Of a stretch of DNA of 52,394 bases, positions 15,048 to 24,745 are shown piece by piece. Numbering within the stretch: the stretch's first letter is position 1; each line of letters begins with the position of its first letter. The position numbers and the translations under genes are program-made. The stretch covers positions 1-52,394 of the forward strand of contig NZ_VEGP01000036.1 in the NCBI RefSeq assembly GCF_007679495.1, given 5' to 3'. This DNA is from Paenibacillus sp. 32O-W. GTDB taxonomy: Bacteria; Bacillota; Bacilli; Paenibacillales; NBRC-103111. A model generated the notes under the pieces. It saw only the letters and a list, made by a program, of their open reading frames with translations. It did not search any database and was not told where the DNA came from.

Positions 15048-17309
15048 TTAAGATCCATCCTCCGCCCCATTCGATAAGAGCCCCTTCTCCAGACAAACCC
15101 GGATGGAGAGCTTCTTGACTCCCCTTTGGAACCGTATGCTGATGCTTTCCTCACTTAATTCGACGATTTCCCCGTGTCCGAAGACGGAATGCTTTACCGT
15201 CTCGCCCATCTGCAATTCCGATAGAGTCCTTATCGCGTGGGGATCGATTGCCATGGGCACCTGTCCCTGACTGCCCTTCTTCCCCCTTCGCCCCTCATTT
15301 CCGCTCCCTGCCTTCCCGGCCTGCGAAATCGGCTTCGGCGGGTTGAGGATATTTCTGACTTCCGTAACGAATACGGATTCCTCCGTCTTTTCCCCATCCC
15401 TCTCCCGATAGGCCAACAATTCCAGGTGCGTTCTTGCCCGCGTCATTCCCACATAGAAGAGACGGGCCGCTTCCTCCATCAATGGTGCCCCGCCCGAATC
15501 GTCCTTCCGGTCTTCCGAAGACGGAATAATGCCCTCGATCAGATCGATCATGTACACCCTGTCGAACTCCAGGCCCTTCGCGCTATGAAACGTGGACAGC
15601 GTCACGGCGTCCTGCCCCTTCCGCGATTTCGCGGACTTCAGAACCGACTCCAAATATTTCAACCGTCCTGCAAACTCCTCCATCGTCTCTAGGGAATGGG
15701 CAATTTCCTCCAGTGTATTGAGAATTCCGATCAGGGATTCCTTGCGGAACCCGAGACGCTCACACATCTTCTCCAGAGCCTTCTCGTAGCCCAACCGTCC
15801 GCGAATGACCCGGATGGCGTGCAGCGGAGGCATTCCCTTCATTTGTCGAAAGGTTTCCTGGCACATCTGCAGGGCTTTAACCTGATAATCCTGCAGCGGG
15901 ACATGATTCAGCAAATTGTCGAAGACCGATTCCTGATTGTCGATCTCCTTCAAGGCCGCCATCTGCCGCTTGCTGATGTACCCGTTAAATTTGAGATGGA
16001 TTTTCTCCAGCAGGTCCGGGCGCTTGTCGGTAAAGGTCATCCTCATGAAGTTCAATATATCTTCCACTACCCAATGCGAGAAAAAACGATTATCCGCATC
16101 CTTCATATAGAAGGGAATCCCTGCCCGATCCAGCTCATTGATTAATGCAATGGATGAGGAATGGTTTCGGTACAAAATCGCCACTTCTCCAAGCAGTTCG
16201 GCATTCTGAATTGCCTCCGTCAAATATCGGGTCTGGTCTATGTAGCGGGCAAACACGTGAATCTTGGGAGGCTCTGAAGAGGCATTGTCGGTAAACATAT
16301 TTTTGACGTAGCGATTCTTGTTGCGTCTGATGAATTGATTGGCCGCACCGACAATTTCCTTGGATGACCGGTAGTTCTGCTCCATTCGCATAATAACGGC
16401 CTCGGGGTAGGTCTGTTTGAAATTAAGCAAATAGGACGGATCCGCCCCTCTCCAGCTATAGATCGACTGGTCATCGTCGGCCACGACGCACAGATTCCGG
16501 TGCTCCCGAACCAGCTTCTCGATCATGGCATGCTGCACCCTGGAAGTATCCTGGCTCTCGTCCGTTAGAACATAATCATACCTCCCTTGATACCTGTGAA
16601 GCAGCTCCCGGTCCGTCTCCAGCGCATCGTTAGCAAGGATCAGCATATCGTCGTAATCGATCAATCGCTCGGGATGGCTCGACTCCTTGTACTTCTCGTA
16701 TTCGCGCAGGACAGCCTCGGCTCCCGGAACGCCCACCTTAACCCCGGACCATTGGTCTCTAGGGACCATCCTGTTCTTGATAAAGCTGATATAGGTCGTC
16801 AGCTCGTCCATTTGGTCATCGGTGATCTGTTCGCCGACTATCGAATGGAACAGCATTCTCAGGATCATTTTCTTGTGGAGAGGCAGATGGTCCGGACCCG
16901 GTGCCTGGTTCTCCCCTTTCATATCCCCCTCAATGATTCGATAAGGCATTCCGGTTCGACGGAAGAGATCCCGCACCACTTCATAAGCGAAGCTATGAAT
17001 TGTCGAAAATTCCACGGTCGGATGCTGCGGAAAAAAGAGCCGGTACCGTTCCTTCATATCGGTCGCCGATGCCCGGCTGAAGGTCACCGCCTTGATTCGT
17101 GAAGGATTCACGCCCTTCTCTTCAATCAGATAGCCTATCCGCATGATAAGGGTCGTCGTCTTCCCCGATCCGGGCGAAGCTAATAGCAGCAAAGGGCCCT
17201 CCGTCTGAAGAACGGCTTGCTTCTGAATATCATTCAGGGCCACCCCAAGCCTATCTCGACTGCGGGCAAAAAAATGCTCTCGTACGGTCATTCCCATATT
17301 CCCATCCAT
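15048..17309 (-). CDS. UvrD/PcrA-type superfamily 1 DNA helicase
   Basis: ATP-dependent 3'-5' DNA helicase, about 753 residues from the chosen start, close to PcrA length. Motifs in order: Q-motif LNDIQKQAV, Walker A SPGSGKTT, STIHSFAYEV (Ia/Ib region), DESQD (Walker B, DExQ), ADDDQSIYSWRGA (III), EQNYRSSKEI (IV), STFHSAKGLEFDRVY (V) and FYVGMTRAR (VI). The C-terminal segment VFGHGEIVELSEESI matches the PcrA tail that contacts RNA polymerase. The frame stays open upstream to 17435, but the upstream residues look non-coding. ATGs at 17309, 17297 and 17291 are candidates, with GGTGG/GGATGGG nearby. It differs from a housekeeping pcrA by lacking a ligase neighbour and may be an accessory paralogue. 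Confidence 0.88.
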   Translation of the reverse strand: MDGNMGMTVREHFFARSRDRLGVALNDIQKQAVLQTEGPLLLLASPGSGKTTTLIMRIGYLIEEKGVNPSRIKAVTFSRASATDMKERYRLFFPQHPTVEFSTIHSFAYEVVRDLFRRTGMPYRIIEGDMKGENQAPGPDHLPLHKKMILRMLFHSIVGEQITDDQMDELTTYISFIKNRMVPRDQWSGVKVGVPGAEAVLREYEKYKESSHPERLIDYDDMLILANDALETDRELLHRYQGRYDYVLTDESQDTSRVQHAMIEKLVREHRNLCVVADDDQSIYSWRGADPSYLLNFKQTYPEAVIMRMEQNYRSSKEIVGAANQFIRRNKNRYVKNMFTDNASSEPPKIHVFARYIDQTRYLTEAIQNAELLGEVAILYRNHSSSIALINELDRAGIPFYMKDADNRFFSHWVVEDILNFMRMTFTDKRPDLLEKIHLKFNGYISKRQMAALKEIDNQESVFDNLLNHVPLQDYQVKALQMCQETFRQMKGMPPLHAIRVIRGRLGYEKALEKMCERLGFRKESLIGILNTLEEIAHSLETMEEFAGRLKYLESVLKSAKSRKGQDAVTLSTFHSAKGLEFDRVYMIDLIEGIIPSSEDRKDDSGGAPLMEEAARLFYVGMTRARTHLELLAYRERDGEKTEESVFVTEVRNILNPPKPISQAGKAGSGNEGRRGKKGSQGQVPMAIDPHAIRTLSELQMGETVKHSVFGHGEIVELSEESISIRFQRGVKKLSIRVCLEKGLLSNGAEDGS

Positions 17310-17593
17310 TCCACCGGTCAAATTGTGTGTCCCTTCATTATAACATCGCACGGATAGGGAATAAATTCGAATGGGACCTTGATGGAGAGTGCGGATGCCC
17401 ATTTGTTTCTGTAGCATCATCCTTATACTTTTCATTTACAAACGTATGTTCCTGATTTATGCTTGAATTATGGGTAATAATGGAGGGTGGGCCCTTTGAT
17501 TTGTTTCATTCGGTGTCCTGAACGACCCATGTTGCACAGAGGAATGCACGGAGCAGGCAAGTAATAAAAATATGGTCAAGGAGCTGATCAGTA

Positions 17594-18019
17594 ATGTCTT
17601 TAAGATTGTCCCCTTATCTTGTGATGGACGGAAATGCAAGAGAAGCAATCGAATTCTACCAACAAGTCTTGGATGCCCAACTCGTCTTCAGCCAATCTTT
17701 CGGAGAGATGCCGGAGAATCCGGACTTCCCTCTGCCGGCGGAAGCGAAGGACCATGTAGCCCACGCCATGTTAAAAGTCGGCGAAACCGATCTTATGTTT
17801 TCGGACACGTTCCCGGGACAGCCTCATCAGAGCGGGAATCAAGTGACCATCTGTATCTCGACGAACGATAAGGAGAAGGCGAAGCAAATGTTCGAAGCCC
17901 TGCAGCAAGGCGGCCGTGTGAACATGCCATTGCAAGAAACCTTCTTCAGCCCTGCTTACGGCAGTGTAACGGACAAGTTCGGCGTCACCTTCCAAGTTTT
18001 CACCGAGGGCCTTCAGTAA
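17594..18019 (+). CDS. VOC family protein (PhnB/YjdN-like)
   Basis: A 141-residue vicinal-oxygen-chelate protein (glyoxalase/bleomycin-resistance fold) of the PhnB-like branch. The N-terminal motif LSPYLVMDGNAREAIEFYQQ and the tail SPAYGSVTDKFGVTFQVFTE are diagnostic. The chosen ATG follows AAGGAG by ten bases. Members often bind a metal and act on small molecules, but many PhnB-like proteins have no known substrate. It is transcribed alone, divergent from the helicase and convergent with the catabolic operon, with a GC-rich hairpin after its stop. Confidence 0.85.
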   Translation: MSLRLSPYLVMDGNAREAIEFYQQVLDAQLVFSQSFGEMPENPDFPLPAEAKDHVAHAMLKVGETDLMFSDTFPGQPHQSGNQVTICISTNDKEKAKQMFEALQQGGRVNMPLQETFFSPAYGSVTDKFGVTFQVFTEGLQ

Positions 18020-18044
18020 GGAATCGTTGGCCAAACGAATTAAG

Positions 18045-18065
18045 AAGGGGGCGGCTAACCCCCTT
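18045..18065. terminator. Possible bidirectional hairpin between convergent genes
   Basis: AAGGGGG (18045-18051) pairs with CCCCCTT (18059-18065) over a seven-base loop. It lies between the convergent VOC gene and the catabolic operon. Neither side has a strong T-tract, so termination is only likely. Confidence 0.4.
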
Positions 18066-18180
18066 CCACTCACCTTACATGTCGGTCCGCATGCGGCGGT
18101 TCCCAGAGAACAAATATCCAAATAATGTTAAAAATGATATTTTCTCCCTTTTCTCTTTCCACGGGAAATCGAATGGGGCT

Positions 18181-19116
18181 TTATTTATGTTCCGGACATT
18201 GGCATCCTCTCTTAAATGTATTTCGAAGAATCCCGATCCCCTGGATTTCCGCTTCGGTTACATCCCCATCCTGAAGCCAGACAGGAGGTGTCATGCCCAT
18301 TCCGACACCTGGAGGGGTACCGGTGCTGATCACATCCCCCGGCTTCAGCGTCATCGTTCTGGACAAGAACGATACCAGATAAGGGATGTTAAAGATCAGC
18401 TCTCTAGTATTGGAGCTCTGCATCGTTGTTCCATTCAGCTTCAAAGAGATAGACAGCTCATCAGGATGTCTCAGCGAATCGGCCGTTACGAGCCATGGCC
18501 CCATCGGGGCAAAGCCATCGATCGCCTTCCCCCGGGTCCATTGTCCCTCCGTCAATTGAATATCCCTGGCGCTAACGTCATTAATAATCGTATAACCGAA
18601 TATGTGCTCAACCGCTTGCTCCTCGGTAATGTTCCGGGCGGTTCTGCCGATAATCACCGCCAGTTCCACTTCATAATCGCATTGACTGACCTCGTCCGGG
18701 ATCCAAATGTCTTCCTCCGGCCCGGCTATGGAGTTGTTATACTTGGCGAACAAAACCGGCTTCGCGGGAATGTCCATCCCGGACTCCCTGGCATGATCCG
18801 CGTAATTCAGCCCGACAAAAATCAGCTTCTCCGGATCGGTAAGCGGTGAACACAGCGTGACCTGCGACATGGGAAGGCTTGAAGTTAGCTCCTCCGCCTC
18901 TATCTCTATCTGCCGCTTATATTCGGGAGTATGGCTCACCTTCTCGATTAATTGTCTCATCGTCCCTGAGAAACTGAGAGGGATGACCTCTCCGTTCCGG
19001 TTGACAGCTCCTAAACGAAGGGCTGCCTCCTCTCCCCTAGCCGCCGTCCCTTCCCGGTCCCATGCCGTGTTTGGAGACCTGTTCCCTTCTTTCATTCGGT
19101 ATTGTACCAGCTTCAA
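18181..19116 (-). CDS. Fumarylacetoacetate hydrolase (FAH) family protein
   Basis: A 311-residue FAH-superfamily enzyme. Such enzymes hydrolyse, isomerise or decarboxylate beta-diketo or 2-keto-3-deoxy acids using a divalent metal. Landmarks: FVGLNYADHARESGMDIP, the metal-ligand strand DYEVELAVIIG, DVSARDIQ, KAIDGFAPMGPW and STGTPPGVGMG near the C-terminus. The N-terminal 80 residues form the usual FAH_N-like domain, here slightly long. It is the last gene of the minus-strand operon, 29 bases after an oxidoreductase. In comparable pathways (diketo-deoxy-sugar-acid cleavage) an FAH protein performs the final C-C bond break. That role here is inference. Confidence 0.85.
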   Translation of the reverse strand: MKLVQYRMKEGNRSPNTAWDREGTAARGEEAALRLGAVNRNGEVIPLSFSGTMRQLIEKVSHTPEYKRQIEIEAEELTSSLPMSQVTLCSPLTDPEKLIFVGLNYADHARESGMDIPAKPVLFAKYNNSIAGPEEDIWIPDEVSQCDYEVELAVIIGRTARNITEEQAVEHIFGYTIINDVSARDIQLTEGQWTRGKAIDGFAPMGPWLVTADSLRHPDELSISLKLNGTTMQSSNTRELIFNIPYLVSFLSRTMTLKPGDVISTGTPPGVGMGMTPPVWLQDGDVTEAEIQGIGILRNTFKRGCQCPEHK

Positions 19117-19145
19117 CGGTTCCGCTCCTTCCTGCTTCTGTCTTT

Positions 19146-20141
19146 TTACAAGCTAATCTCTTTACCGGATTTCGCCGATTGCAAGATGGCCCCGGCAACT
19201 TCAATCCCGTGAACCGCATCTGCAAAAGAAGTGTACTGCGGCTCTTCTCCTTGCGCTATACATTGGCATACATAGTTCATTTGCTCCCGCAAAGCTCCGA
19301 ACCGTAAACCGTTGATGTCCCGGTGAATCGCTAAATCCGGTGTTAGTCTTCCCCCGCTGTTCCAAATCTGCACACCAGTCTCACGCGTATCCACATGAGC
19401 GGTTCCCTGCTCTCCAATAATTTCAGCGGTGTCGGCGATGGCAATGCCCGCTTCATCGGGCGTCATCCAATGACTTTCCAATACAGCAAGCACTCCATTG
19501 TCAAACTCCAGGTTCGCCCACAAAATTTCCGGACACTCGGGGTCCGTCAGCGCTATCTCATAGGCCCTTACCCTGCGGACCCGGCTAGCCGCGTACCAGA
19601 TGGCCAGATCAATATCATGAATCATAAGCTCATAAACGGTATGGGTTCTTCGGTAGGTGGCAAAGAGCGACCTGGCTCTGCCCCTTCTTAAATAAATGCT
19701 TCGTGGTTTTCCTATCGAGCCGCTGCGAATCCCTTCGTAAACCTCGGCATATTTGGGATCAAAACGAAGCAAATGACCTGGGATAATACTGCGATTCAGA
19801 TTGATAGACGCATCCCGCATTTCGGCTGCTTCCTCCACGAGCGTCGCTACCGGCTTTTCCACGAGAACACGCTTACCGGACTTCAGGGCTTTTAGGGTCG
19901 GCTGCAGATGGTCCTTTTCGAACGTGACGACACTGACCAAATCAATCTCTTCCAGTTCACAAAGCTGCTCATAATCCGTATACCTTCCGCGAACCCCGTA
20001 TTGGTCTGCCAAGCTGTGTACTCTCTCTTCACGGATATCGCATACGGCTGCAATTTCAACATAAGGGAGGGAATGAAAAGCTTGAAGATGGCATTCCCCC
20101 CAGCTTCCGAGTCCTATTACGGCTACCCTTACTTTTCTCAA
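19146..20141 (-). CDS. Gfo/Idh/MocA family oxidoreductase
   Basis: NAD(P)-dependent sugar or cyclitol dehydrogenase, 331 residues. The N-terminal Rossmann site is VAVIGLGSWGECHLQAF (GxGxxG). The conserved EKPVATLVEEA motif supplies the catalytic lysine, and DIDLAIWYA lies in the C-terminal domain. Its start overlaps the end of the alcohol dehydrogenase gene by four bases (ATGA), showing translational coupling. It probably oxidises a sugar hydroxyl in the pathway encoded around it. The exact substrate cannot be inferred. Confidence 0.88.
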   Translation of the reverse strand: MRKVRVAVIGLGSWGECHLQAFHSLPYVEIAAVCDIREERVHSLADQYGVRGRYTDYEQLCELEEIDLVSVVTFEKDHLQPTLKALKSGKRVLVEKPVATLVEEAAEMRDASINLNRSIIPGHLLRFDPKYAEVYEGIRSGSIGKPRSIYLRRGRARSLFATYRRTHTVYELMIHDIDLAIWYAASRVRRVRAYEIALTDPECPEILWANLEFDNGVLAVLESHWMTPDEAGIAIADTAEIIGEQGTAHVDTRETGVQIWNSGGRLTPDLAIHRDINGLRFGALREQMNYVCQCIAQGEEPQYTSFADAVHGIEVAGAILQSAKSGKEISL

Positions 20142-21178
20142 CCGATTCTCCCCCCTGACGCATCCAATAAAATCTTGCCATGATGGACTTGGCCTGCCAC
20201 TAAATCCGCAAAAGCCTGGCCGCCTGAAGCAAGAGGCCTAACTTCCGTCCATCCCTCCTCTGTAACTGCCCCGCGTACAAGAAGCTCTACCGCTTCGGCA
20301 AAATCCTGGCGGGTGTAGCAGAAGGAACCCAGCACATTGATTTCGCTGCGGATCAGATGATTAACCGGCAGGCTGGTAGCATCTATTCCCAAACCAATAT
20401 TCATTAAAGTTCCACCTGGGTTAAGCAAAGCCGCTGCAGCGGACCGGGTCGGCTGAAACCCTGCGGCATCTACGACCACGTCTACTCCCTTATCTCCATA
20501 CATCTCCGCGGCGGCCTGTTCTACGGATCGCTCCAGCGGATTAATCACCATGTCCGCGCCGTTCACCAGTGCTATTTCCAATCTCCGGGAATTCGTATCC
20601 ACCATAAGAACGGATTCGGCCCCAAGCAGCTTCGCCGATTTGGCGCAAAGCAGACCAATGCCTCCCGCTCCAAAAATAACCACATTCGGAAATACATATC
20701 CTTCCATCGCCCTCCTCACCGCCCTAAGCGAACAGGCGAGCGGTTCGGCGAGCGCTGCCCGATAAGGAGAAATACTATCCGGCAGCCGGATAACCGATGA
20801 TACGGGAACCGTGACCAGTTCTCCATAAGCTCCCGGACGGTGAATCCCGATAATCTGCCGGTTTACACATAATTGAGGCGAGCCTTTCGTACAAGATCGG
20901 CAGCGGCCGCAAGCCAGGAGCGGATTAACAACCACCCTGACTCCTATGTCAATGAATTCATCCGCCTTCGATCCCGCCTCCTCTACGATGCCGCAGAACT
21001 CATGCCCCATTATGAGCGGCGGAACCCGCAAGCTGTTATGTCCCAGATATCCTTCGATTTCCGATCCGCAGATACCGACGGCTTCCACGCGGATCAATAG
21101 CTCATCTTCCCCCGGGCGAGGGGGCTCCACCTCGGTCCATTCCATCTCATTAGGCGCAGTCCAGATCAGAGCTTTCAT
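20138..21178 (-). CDS. Zinc-dependent medium-chain alcohol/sugar dehydrogenase
   Basis: A 346-residue MDR dehydrogenase. The catalytic zinc cysteine is in GICGSE, and GHEFCG carries the next ligands. The structural-zinc lobe shows CGRCRSC...LC. The NAD-binding site is VIFGAGGIGLLCAKSA, with an acidic residue after it (MVDTN) that suggests NAD rather than NADP. Overlaps both neighbours by four bases (class V aminotransferase upstream, Gfo/Idh/MocA downstream), so the three are tightly coupled. Related to threonine/sorbitol/galactitol dehydrogenases. It is expected to oxidise a secondary hydroxyl to a ketone, providing a carbonyl for the aminotransferase or FAH step. Confidence 0.88.
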   Translation of the reverse strand: MKALIWTAPNEMEWTEVEPPRPGEDELLIRVEAVGICGSEIEGYLGHNSLRVPPLIMGHEFCGIVEEAGSKADEFIDIGVRVVVNPLLACGRCRSCTKGSPQLCVNRQIIGIHRPGAYGELVTVPVSSVIRLPDSISPYRAALAEPLACSLRAVRRAMEGYVFPNVVIFGAGGIGLLCAKSAKLLGAESVLMVDTNSRRLEIALVNGADMVINPLERSVEQAAAEMYGDKGVDVVVDAAGFQPTRSAAAALLNPGGTLMNIGLGIDATSLPVNHLIRSEINVLGSFCYTRQDFAEAVELLVRGAVTEEGWTEVRPLASGGQAFADLVAGQVHHGKILLDASGGRIG

Positions 21179-22326
21179 CCATTCTCTCCCCCTTCCCCTT
21201 GAATCCCGGCCAACAGCGGAGCCAGCTTGTTCAGCAGCCTATCGACATCGTCCTTGTCGTTAAACAAGTGGAGAGAGATCCGGAACCGGCCGTCTCCTCC
21301 CCAGATATAGATTTGTTCCTTCAGCAGTCCCTCGGCAATTTGCTCTCCCGCCTCGTGCCTTACCGATATGTTTCCCGCCCGTTTCTCCGGCTGTACCGGA
21401 GTCATGACCTCAAGTCCCAGCTCCTTGAGCCCCCGGATGAGGTAACTTCCCAACTCAAGCACATGGCGCTCAATATTGGCGATTCCAATATTCAGGAGTA
21501 GTTGAACGGTAAAATTCATTGAGTAAAGAGTCGGATAACTCGGATAGCCCAGCTCGAATCTTCTGGCATCATCCTGCAGTTCAAAAGCTTGAAACCGATT
21601 CGGACCGAACATATCCTTGACGCTTCTCCAGCCTACATAAGCGGGGACCAGTGATATCCGTTCCCGGTTAATCCCGAATACGGCGGCACCATGCGTGGAC
21701 AAAAGCCATTTATACGAGCTGCAGACGACAAAATCCGCCTCGTACATTTGTACGGGAACAACACCGAGAGACTGGGTTACGTCCAGCAGAAGCAGAGTGC
21801 GGGTCTCTTTCAGCTTGCGGTATAGAGAACGGTAATCCAGCCGCGCCCCGGTCAAGTAACTGACATGGCTGGTCATAACCAGCCTGGTCCGCTCATCGGT
21901 GACCCGAAGGATATCGTCGGCACCTACCTCGCCATTCGTATCCTCAACTATCCGGATTTCGACGCCCTTTTCCTTCAGCTTCAGCCACGGCAAAACTCCG
22001 GAAGGAAACTCCAATGTATGGAGGATCAGATTATCTCCGGCCTGCCAGTCCATGGAGCTGGCGATCATCGATATCACTTCGGAAGAATTGGACATGAATG
22101 CAATATCTTCCGGCCGGCCATTCATCATTTGCGCCAACAAGGCTTTGCTGTTGTTTTCCACGGACGTGTTGCGGTCCCTTCCGATCGGCCCCAGGCTCCG
22201 TGAACGCATATAATCCTCGACAGCGGCCATACTCCCCCTGTGCGTGGGGGTCTCCGCGCCGCTGTATAGCCAGGTCGTATTCTCCAGTCCCACAAACTCC
22301 GATTTATCTATAAGTGCTCTCATCAT
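21175..22326 (-). CDS. Class V aminotransferase (PLP-dependent)
   Basis: A 383-residue fold-type I PLP enzyme of the class V group (cysteine desulfurase, isopenicillin-N epimerase and serine-glyoxylate aminotransferase relatives). The Schiff-base lysine is in VVCSSYKWLLSTHGAAV. The upstream LLLDVTQSLGVVP carries the PLP-pyridine aspartate. FMSNSSEVISMIASSM is the phosphate-binding region. No desulfurase-type cysteine loop is evident, and there is no nearby SufU/IscU, so sulfur chemistry is unlikely. Within this operon it is more probably an amino-sugar or amino-acid transaminase, lyase or epimerase. Overlaps the dehydrogenase gene by four bases. Confidence 0.83.
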   Translation of the reverse strand: MMRALIDKSEFVGLENTTWLYSGAETPTHRGSMAAVEDYMRSRSLGPIGRDRNTSVENNSKALLAQMMNGRPEDIAFMSNSSEVISMIASSMDWQAGDNLILHTLEFPSGVLPWLKLKEKGVEIRIVEDTNGEVGADDILRVTDERTRLVMTSHVSYLTGARLDYRSLYRKLKETRTLLLLDVTQSLGVVPVQMYEADFVVCSSYKWLLSTHGAAVFGINRERISLVPAYVGWRSVKDMFGPNRFQAFELQDDARRFELGYPSYPTLYSMNFTVQLLLNIGIANIERHVLELGSYLIRGLKELGLEVMTPVQPEKRAGNISVRHEAGEQIAEGLLKEQIYIWGGDGRFRISLHLFNDKDDVDRLLNKLAPLLAGIQGEGGENG

Positions 22327-22381
22327 ATCCCAATACCTTTCTTCATCCGTTGCCGGAATTTGTGCTTGATGGTTAATCTTC

Positions 22382-23119
22382 TTACAAGTTGGGCGGAATG
22401 TCCAACCTCACGAATTTCTCATGGGCCATCTCGATATGTTTCCACGCTTGAGTATTTAGGAAAGGGCCATGTCCGGGATAGAGCGCGTCTATCTTCAAGC
22501 CGTGAAGCCGCGCTATCGACCTCGCATAGTCTTGAATGACGCAGTCCCATGTGTTTTGCAGAACAATCTTACCTCCGGCAAAAATAACATCCCCGGAAAA
22601 CAAGCTCTGTTTTCCTTCCTTTTCCCATAAATAACTGACATGGCCGCGGGAATGTCCCGGGGTATCGATCACGCGAAAGGTAACGCTGCCTATTCGGAGC
22701 TCATCCCCATCCTGAACCGTCCCTGCAACCGGGCAGGCGGGATAGGAGAAGTCTCTGGCGTAAACCCCGGCTTCTATCGCCTGATTCAAGCTGGTCTTGT
22801 CCCGATCCCCCTGTTCCAGCCACGGAGCCGCTTCTTCGGACACGATCACTTTCCAGCCATAAGTATTCTGGAAATAGAACGCTCCGGCAGCGTGATCCCC
22901 ATGAACATGGGTAAGCAGAATGTGGGTGATCCGTTCAAGCGGAATACCGCTCTGTTCAATATTGGAAAGGATAGCCTGCGGCCGGACTCCCCCTCCGGCA
23001 TCGATGAGCACAGCTTCCTCGCCGCAATCCACGAGGTAAACATTGCAGTCCTTCAAATCGCTGAGCTGCATGCCGAATTGGCCGCTGCCCACGAGATACA
23101 GATTATCGCTGATCTTCAT
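22382..23119 (-). CDS. MBL-fold metallo-hydrolase
   Basis: A 245-residue metallo-beta-lactamase-fold enzyme with the binuclear zinc motif HVHGDHAAG (HxHxDH). Further ligands are likely in DTPGHSRGH, FSGDVIF and the late YPGHG. Length and spacing match glyoxalase II-like or lactonase-like hydrolases. Situated between the RidA and aminotransferase genes with short gaps (36 and 55 bases), it probably hydrolyses a thioester, lactone or ester intermediate of the pathway. The substrate is not deducible. Confidence 0.85.
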   Translation of the reverse strand: MKISDNLYLVGSGQFGMQLSDLKDCNVYLVDCGEEAVLIDAGGGVRPQAILSNIEQSGIPLERITHILLTHVHGDHAAGAFYFQNTYGWKVIVSEEAAPWLEQGDRDKTSLNQAIEAGVYARDFSYPACPVAGTVQDGDELRIGSVTFRVIDTPGHSRGHVSYLWEKEGKQSLFSGDVIFAGGKIVLQNTWDCVIQDYARSIARLHGLKIDALYPGHGPFLNTQAWKHIEMAHEKFVRLDIPPNL

Positions 23120-23155
23120 CCGCTTCCTCCTCGCCTGCTATTTCTTTCTCACAAC

Positions 23156-23542
23156 TTACGGTACATAGGCGACGCACTCGATTTCCACACACATTCCCGG
23201 CGGGAATTTCACGATCTCCACCGTGCTTCGGGCCGGGGGTTCAGCAGCGAAGACCTTGCCGTAAGCTTCGTTGTATTCTTGAAATCTGTCAAGTTCATTT
23301 ATAAATGAAAGGACTTTGACTACATGCTCCAGGGAAGTGCCGGACGCTTCCAGAATTTCAGATATATAATGCAGAACTAGCTCTGTCTGCCGTTTCATGT
23401 CGCCGGGATACAGCACCTCGCCTGTAACTAAATCAAACGGACAAATCCCCGATACATAGACCATGTCCCCGAGACGAACCGCTTGTGAATAAGCTCCTGA
23501 AGGGACCGGCGCTTTATCGGTTCTGATGATTTGTTTTCTCAC
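23156..23542 (-). CDS. RidA/YjgF family imine deaminase
   Basis: A 128-residue trimeric RidA-fold protein. The family hydrolyses reactive enamines/imines released by PLP enzymes, giving ketoacids and ammonia. Landmarks: APVPSGAYSQAVRLGDMVYV at the N-terminus and ARSTVEIVKFP with the substrate-guanidino arginine, followed by the glutamate of VEIECVAYV. It sits seven bases after the M20 gene and in the same operon as a PLP enzyme, which fits an imine-clearing job or a dedicated deaminase step. Confidence 0.87.
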   Translation of the reverse strand: MRKQIIRTDKAPVPSGAYSQAVRLGDMVYVSGICPFDLVTGEVLYPGDMKRQTELVLHYISEILEASGTSLEHVVKVLSFINELDRFQEYNEAYGKVFAAEPPARSTVEIVKFPPGMCVEIECVAYVP

Positions 23543-23548
23543 ATGGCA

Positions 23549-24714
23549 TCACCTCCTTGGCGACTTTCCGAACTGACGGGCAAGCTCCTTGTAAAACTCG
23601 GCCGCCAGTTCTACTTCATCCATAGGTACCCATTCCTCATCCGTATGTGCCTGCTGGATGGAGCCGGGGCCGAATACGATGCTCGGAATCCCCTTCCTCT
23701 GCTGAAGCTTGCTGGCATCGCTGCCATAAGAAGCGCCGCATAATGCGGTGTTGGTCCCCAATCGTCCGGCTGCCGCAAGGGCGCTTCTCACAACCTCGGA
23801 TTCAGGCGGAGTATCCAATGCTTCATCCAGCAGCAGTTCATGAATGGCAAATTGTACATTTTGCCCATGCAGGAAAGCGGCCAACTCCTTCCTGATTTCG
23901 TTCAGTACTATATCCGGCCGTTCCCCGGGAATGAGCCTGCGGTCCACTTTAATCACACACTGATCGGGGACGATGTTAATTTGGCTGCCTCCATGAATCG
24001 TTCCTACCGATAAAGTGGGTGCGCCGCACAGCGGATGAACCTTGCGTTCAAGGTCCCCCTTGGACCTCTCGAGATACTCCATCACCTTCATCATATCGGT
24101 AATAGCATTTCGGCCTTCCCATGGCACCGAGCTGTGCGCAGCCTTACCCAACGTTTCCACTTCAAATCGGACACAGCCTTTATGAGCGATAACAATATCC
24201 AGATTGGTCGGTTCACCAACCACAGCCCCCTGGATGGGCAGATCCAGGTCCATGAATGCCAGCAGCCCGCGGTAGGCATGCTCCTCATCTACCGATGCGC
24301 ACATAAGCAGATCGGCCTGCAGCTCTTCCCGATGCAGTGAGAAATATTCCATCGTATGAAGCATAGCTGCAAGCGCTCCCTTAGTATCGCAGGCCCCACG
24401 CCCGTAGAGGCGGTTTCCTTCACGCCTTGGCTGCAGCGGATTAGGCATCCCCCCAGGGATACGGTGTCCATATGGGCTTCGAACAGCAAGGTCCGCTGGG
24501 GATGACCGGTCTTTAATTCAATGATGAGGTTATCCCGGTTCGGCAGAACCGGCTGCCGATATACGGACAAGCCGGCGGCTCTGCAGCGCTGCTCAATGAA
24601 TCGGGACAGCTCCATCTCTCCTTCCGCTCCTTCTTCATAAGCCGGGTTTACGGAGGGAATAGCAATCATTGCTTCCAGCAGCTCCAGCACTTCGGTTTGT
24701 TTGTCTGCCTCCAC
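23549..24714 (-). pseudogene. M20 family peptidase/deacylase (ArgE/DapE-like), frameshifted
   Basis: Zinc amidohydrolase of the M20 family, normally about 390 residues. The N-terminal part (from the ATG at 24714) contains FEAHMDTVSLGG with the first metal ligands. The rest (MPNPLQPRREGNRLYGRGACDTKG, then ASVDEEHAYRG, GEPTNLDIVIAHKG and the dimerisation domain) is one frame away. The break lies in a run of six G on the coding strand near 24448-24456; seven G would restore the frame. Otherwise everything is intact, so this may be a recent mutation, a slippage-switched gene or a sequencing error. In the operon it would remove an N-acyl group from the imported substrate or a product. Confidence 0.83.
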
Positions 24715-24745
24715 TTATACGCCCTCACTTCGTTCCATGATTTAT

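Noticed and set aside
17457-17648. Minus-strand frame with a hydrophobic, lipobox-like segment
   Set aside because: Overlaps the start of the VOC gene on the other strand and lacks a ribosome site; the hydrophobic run is likely chance.
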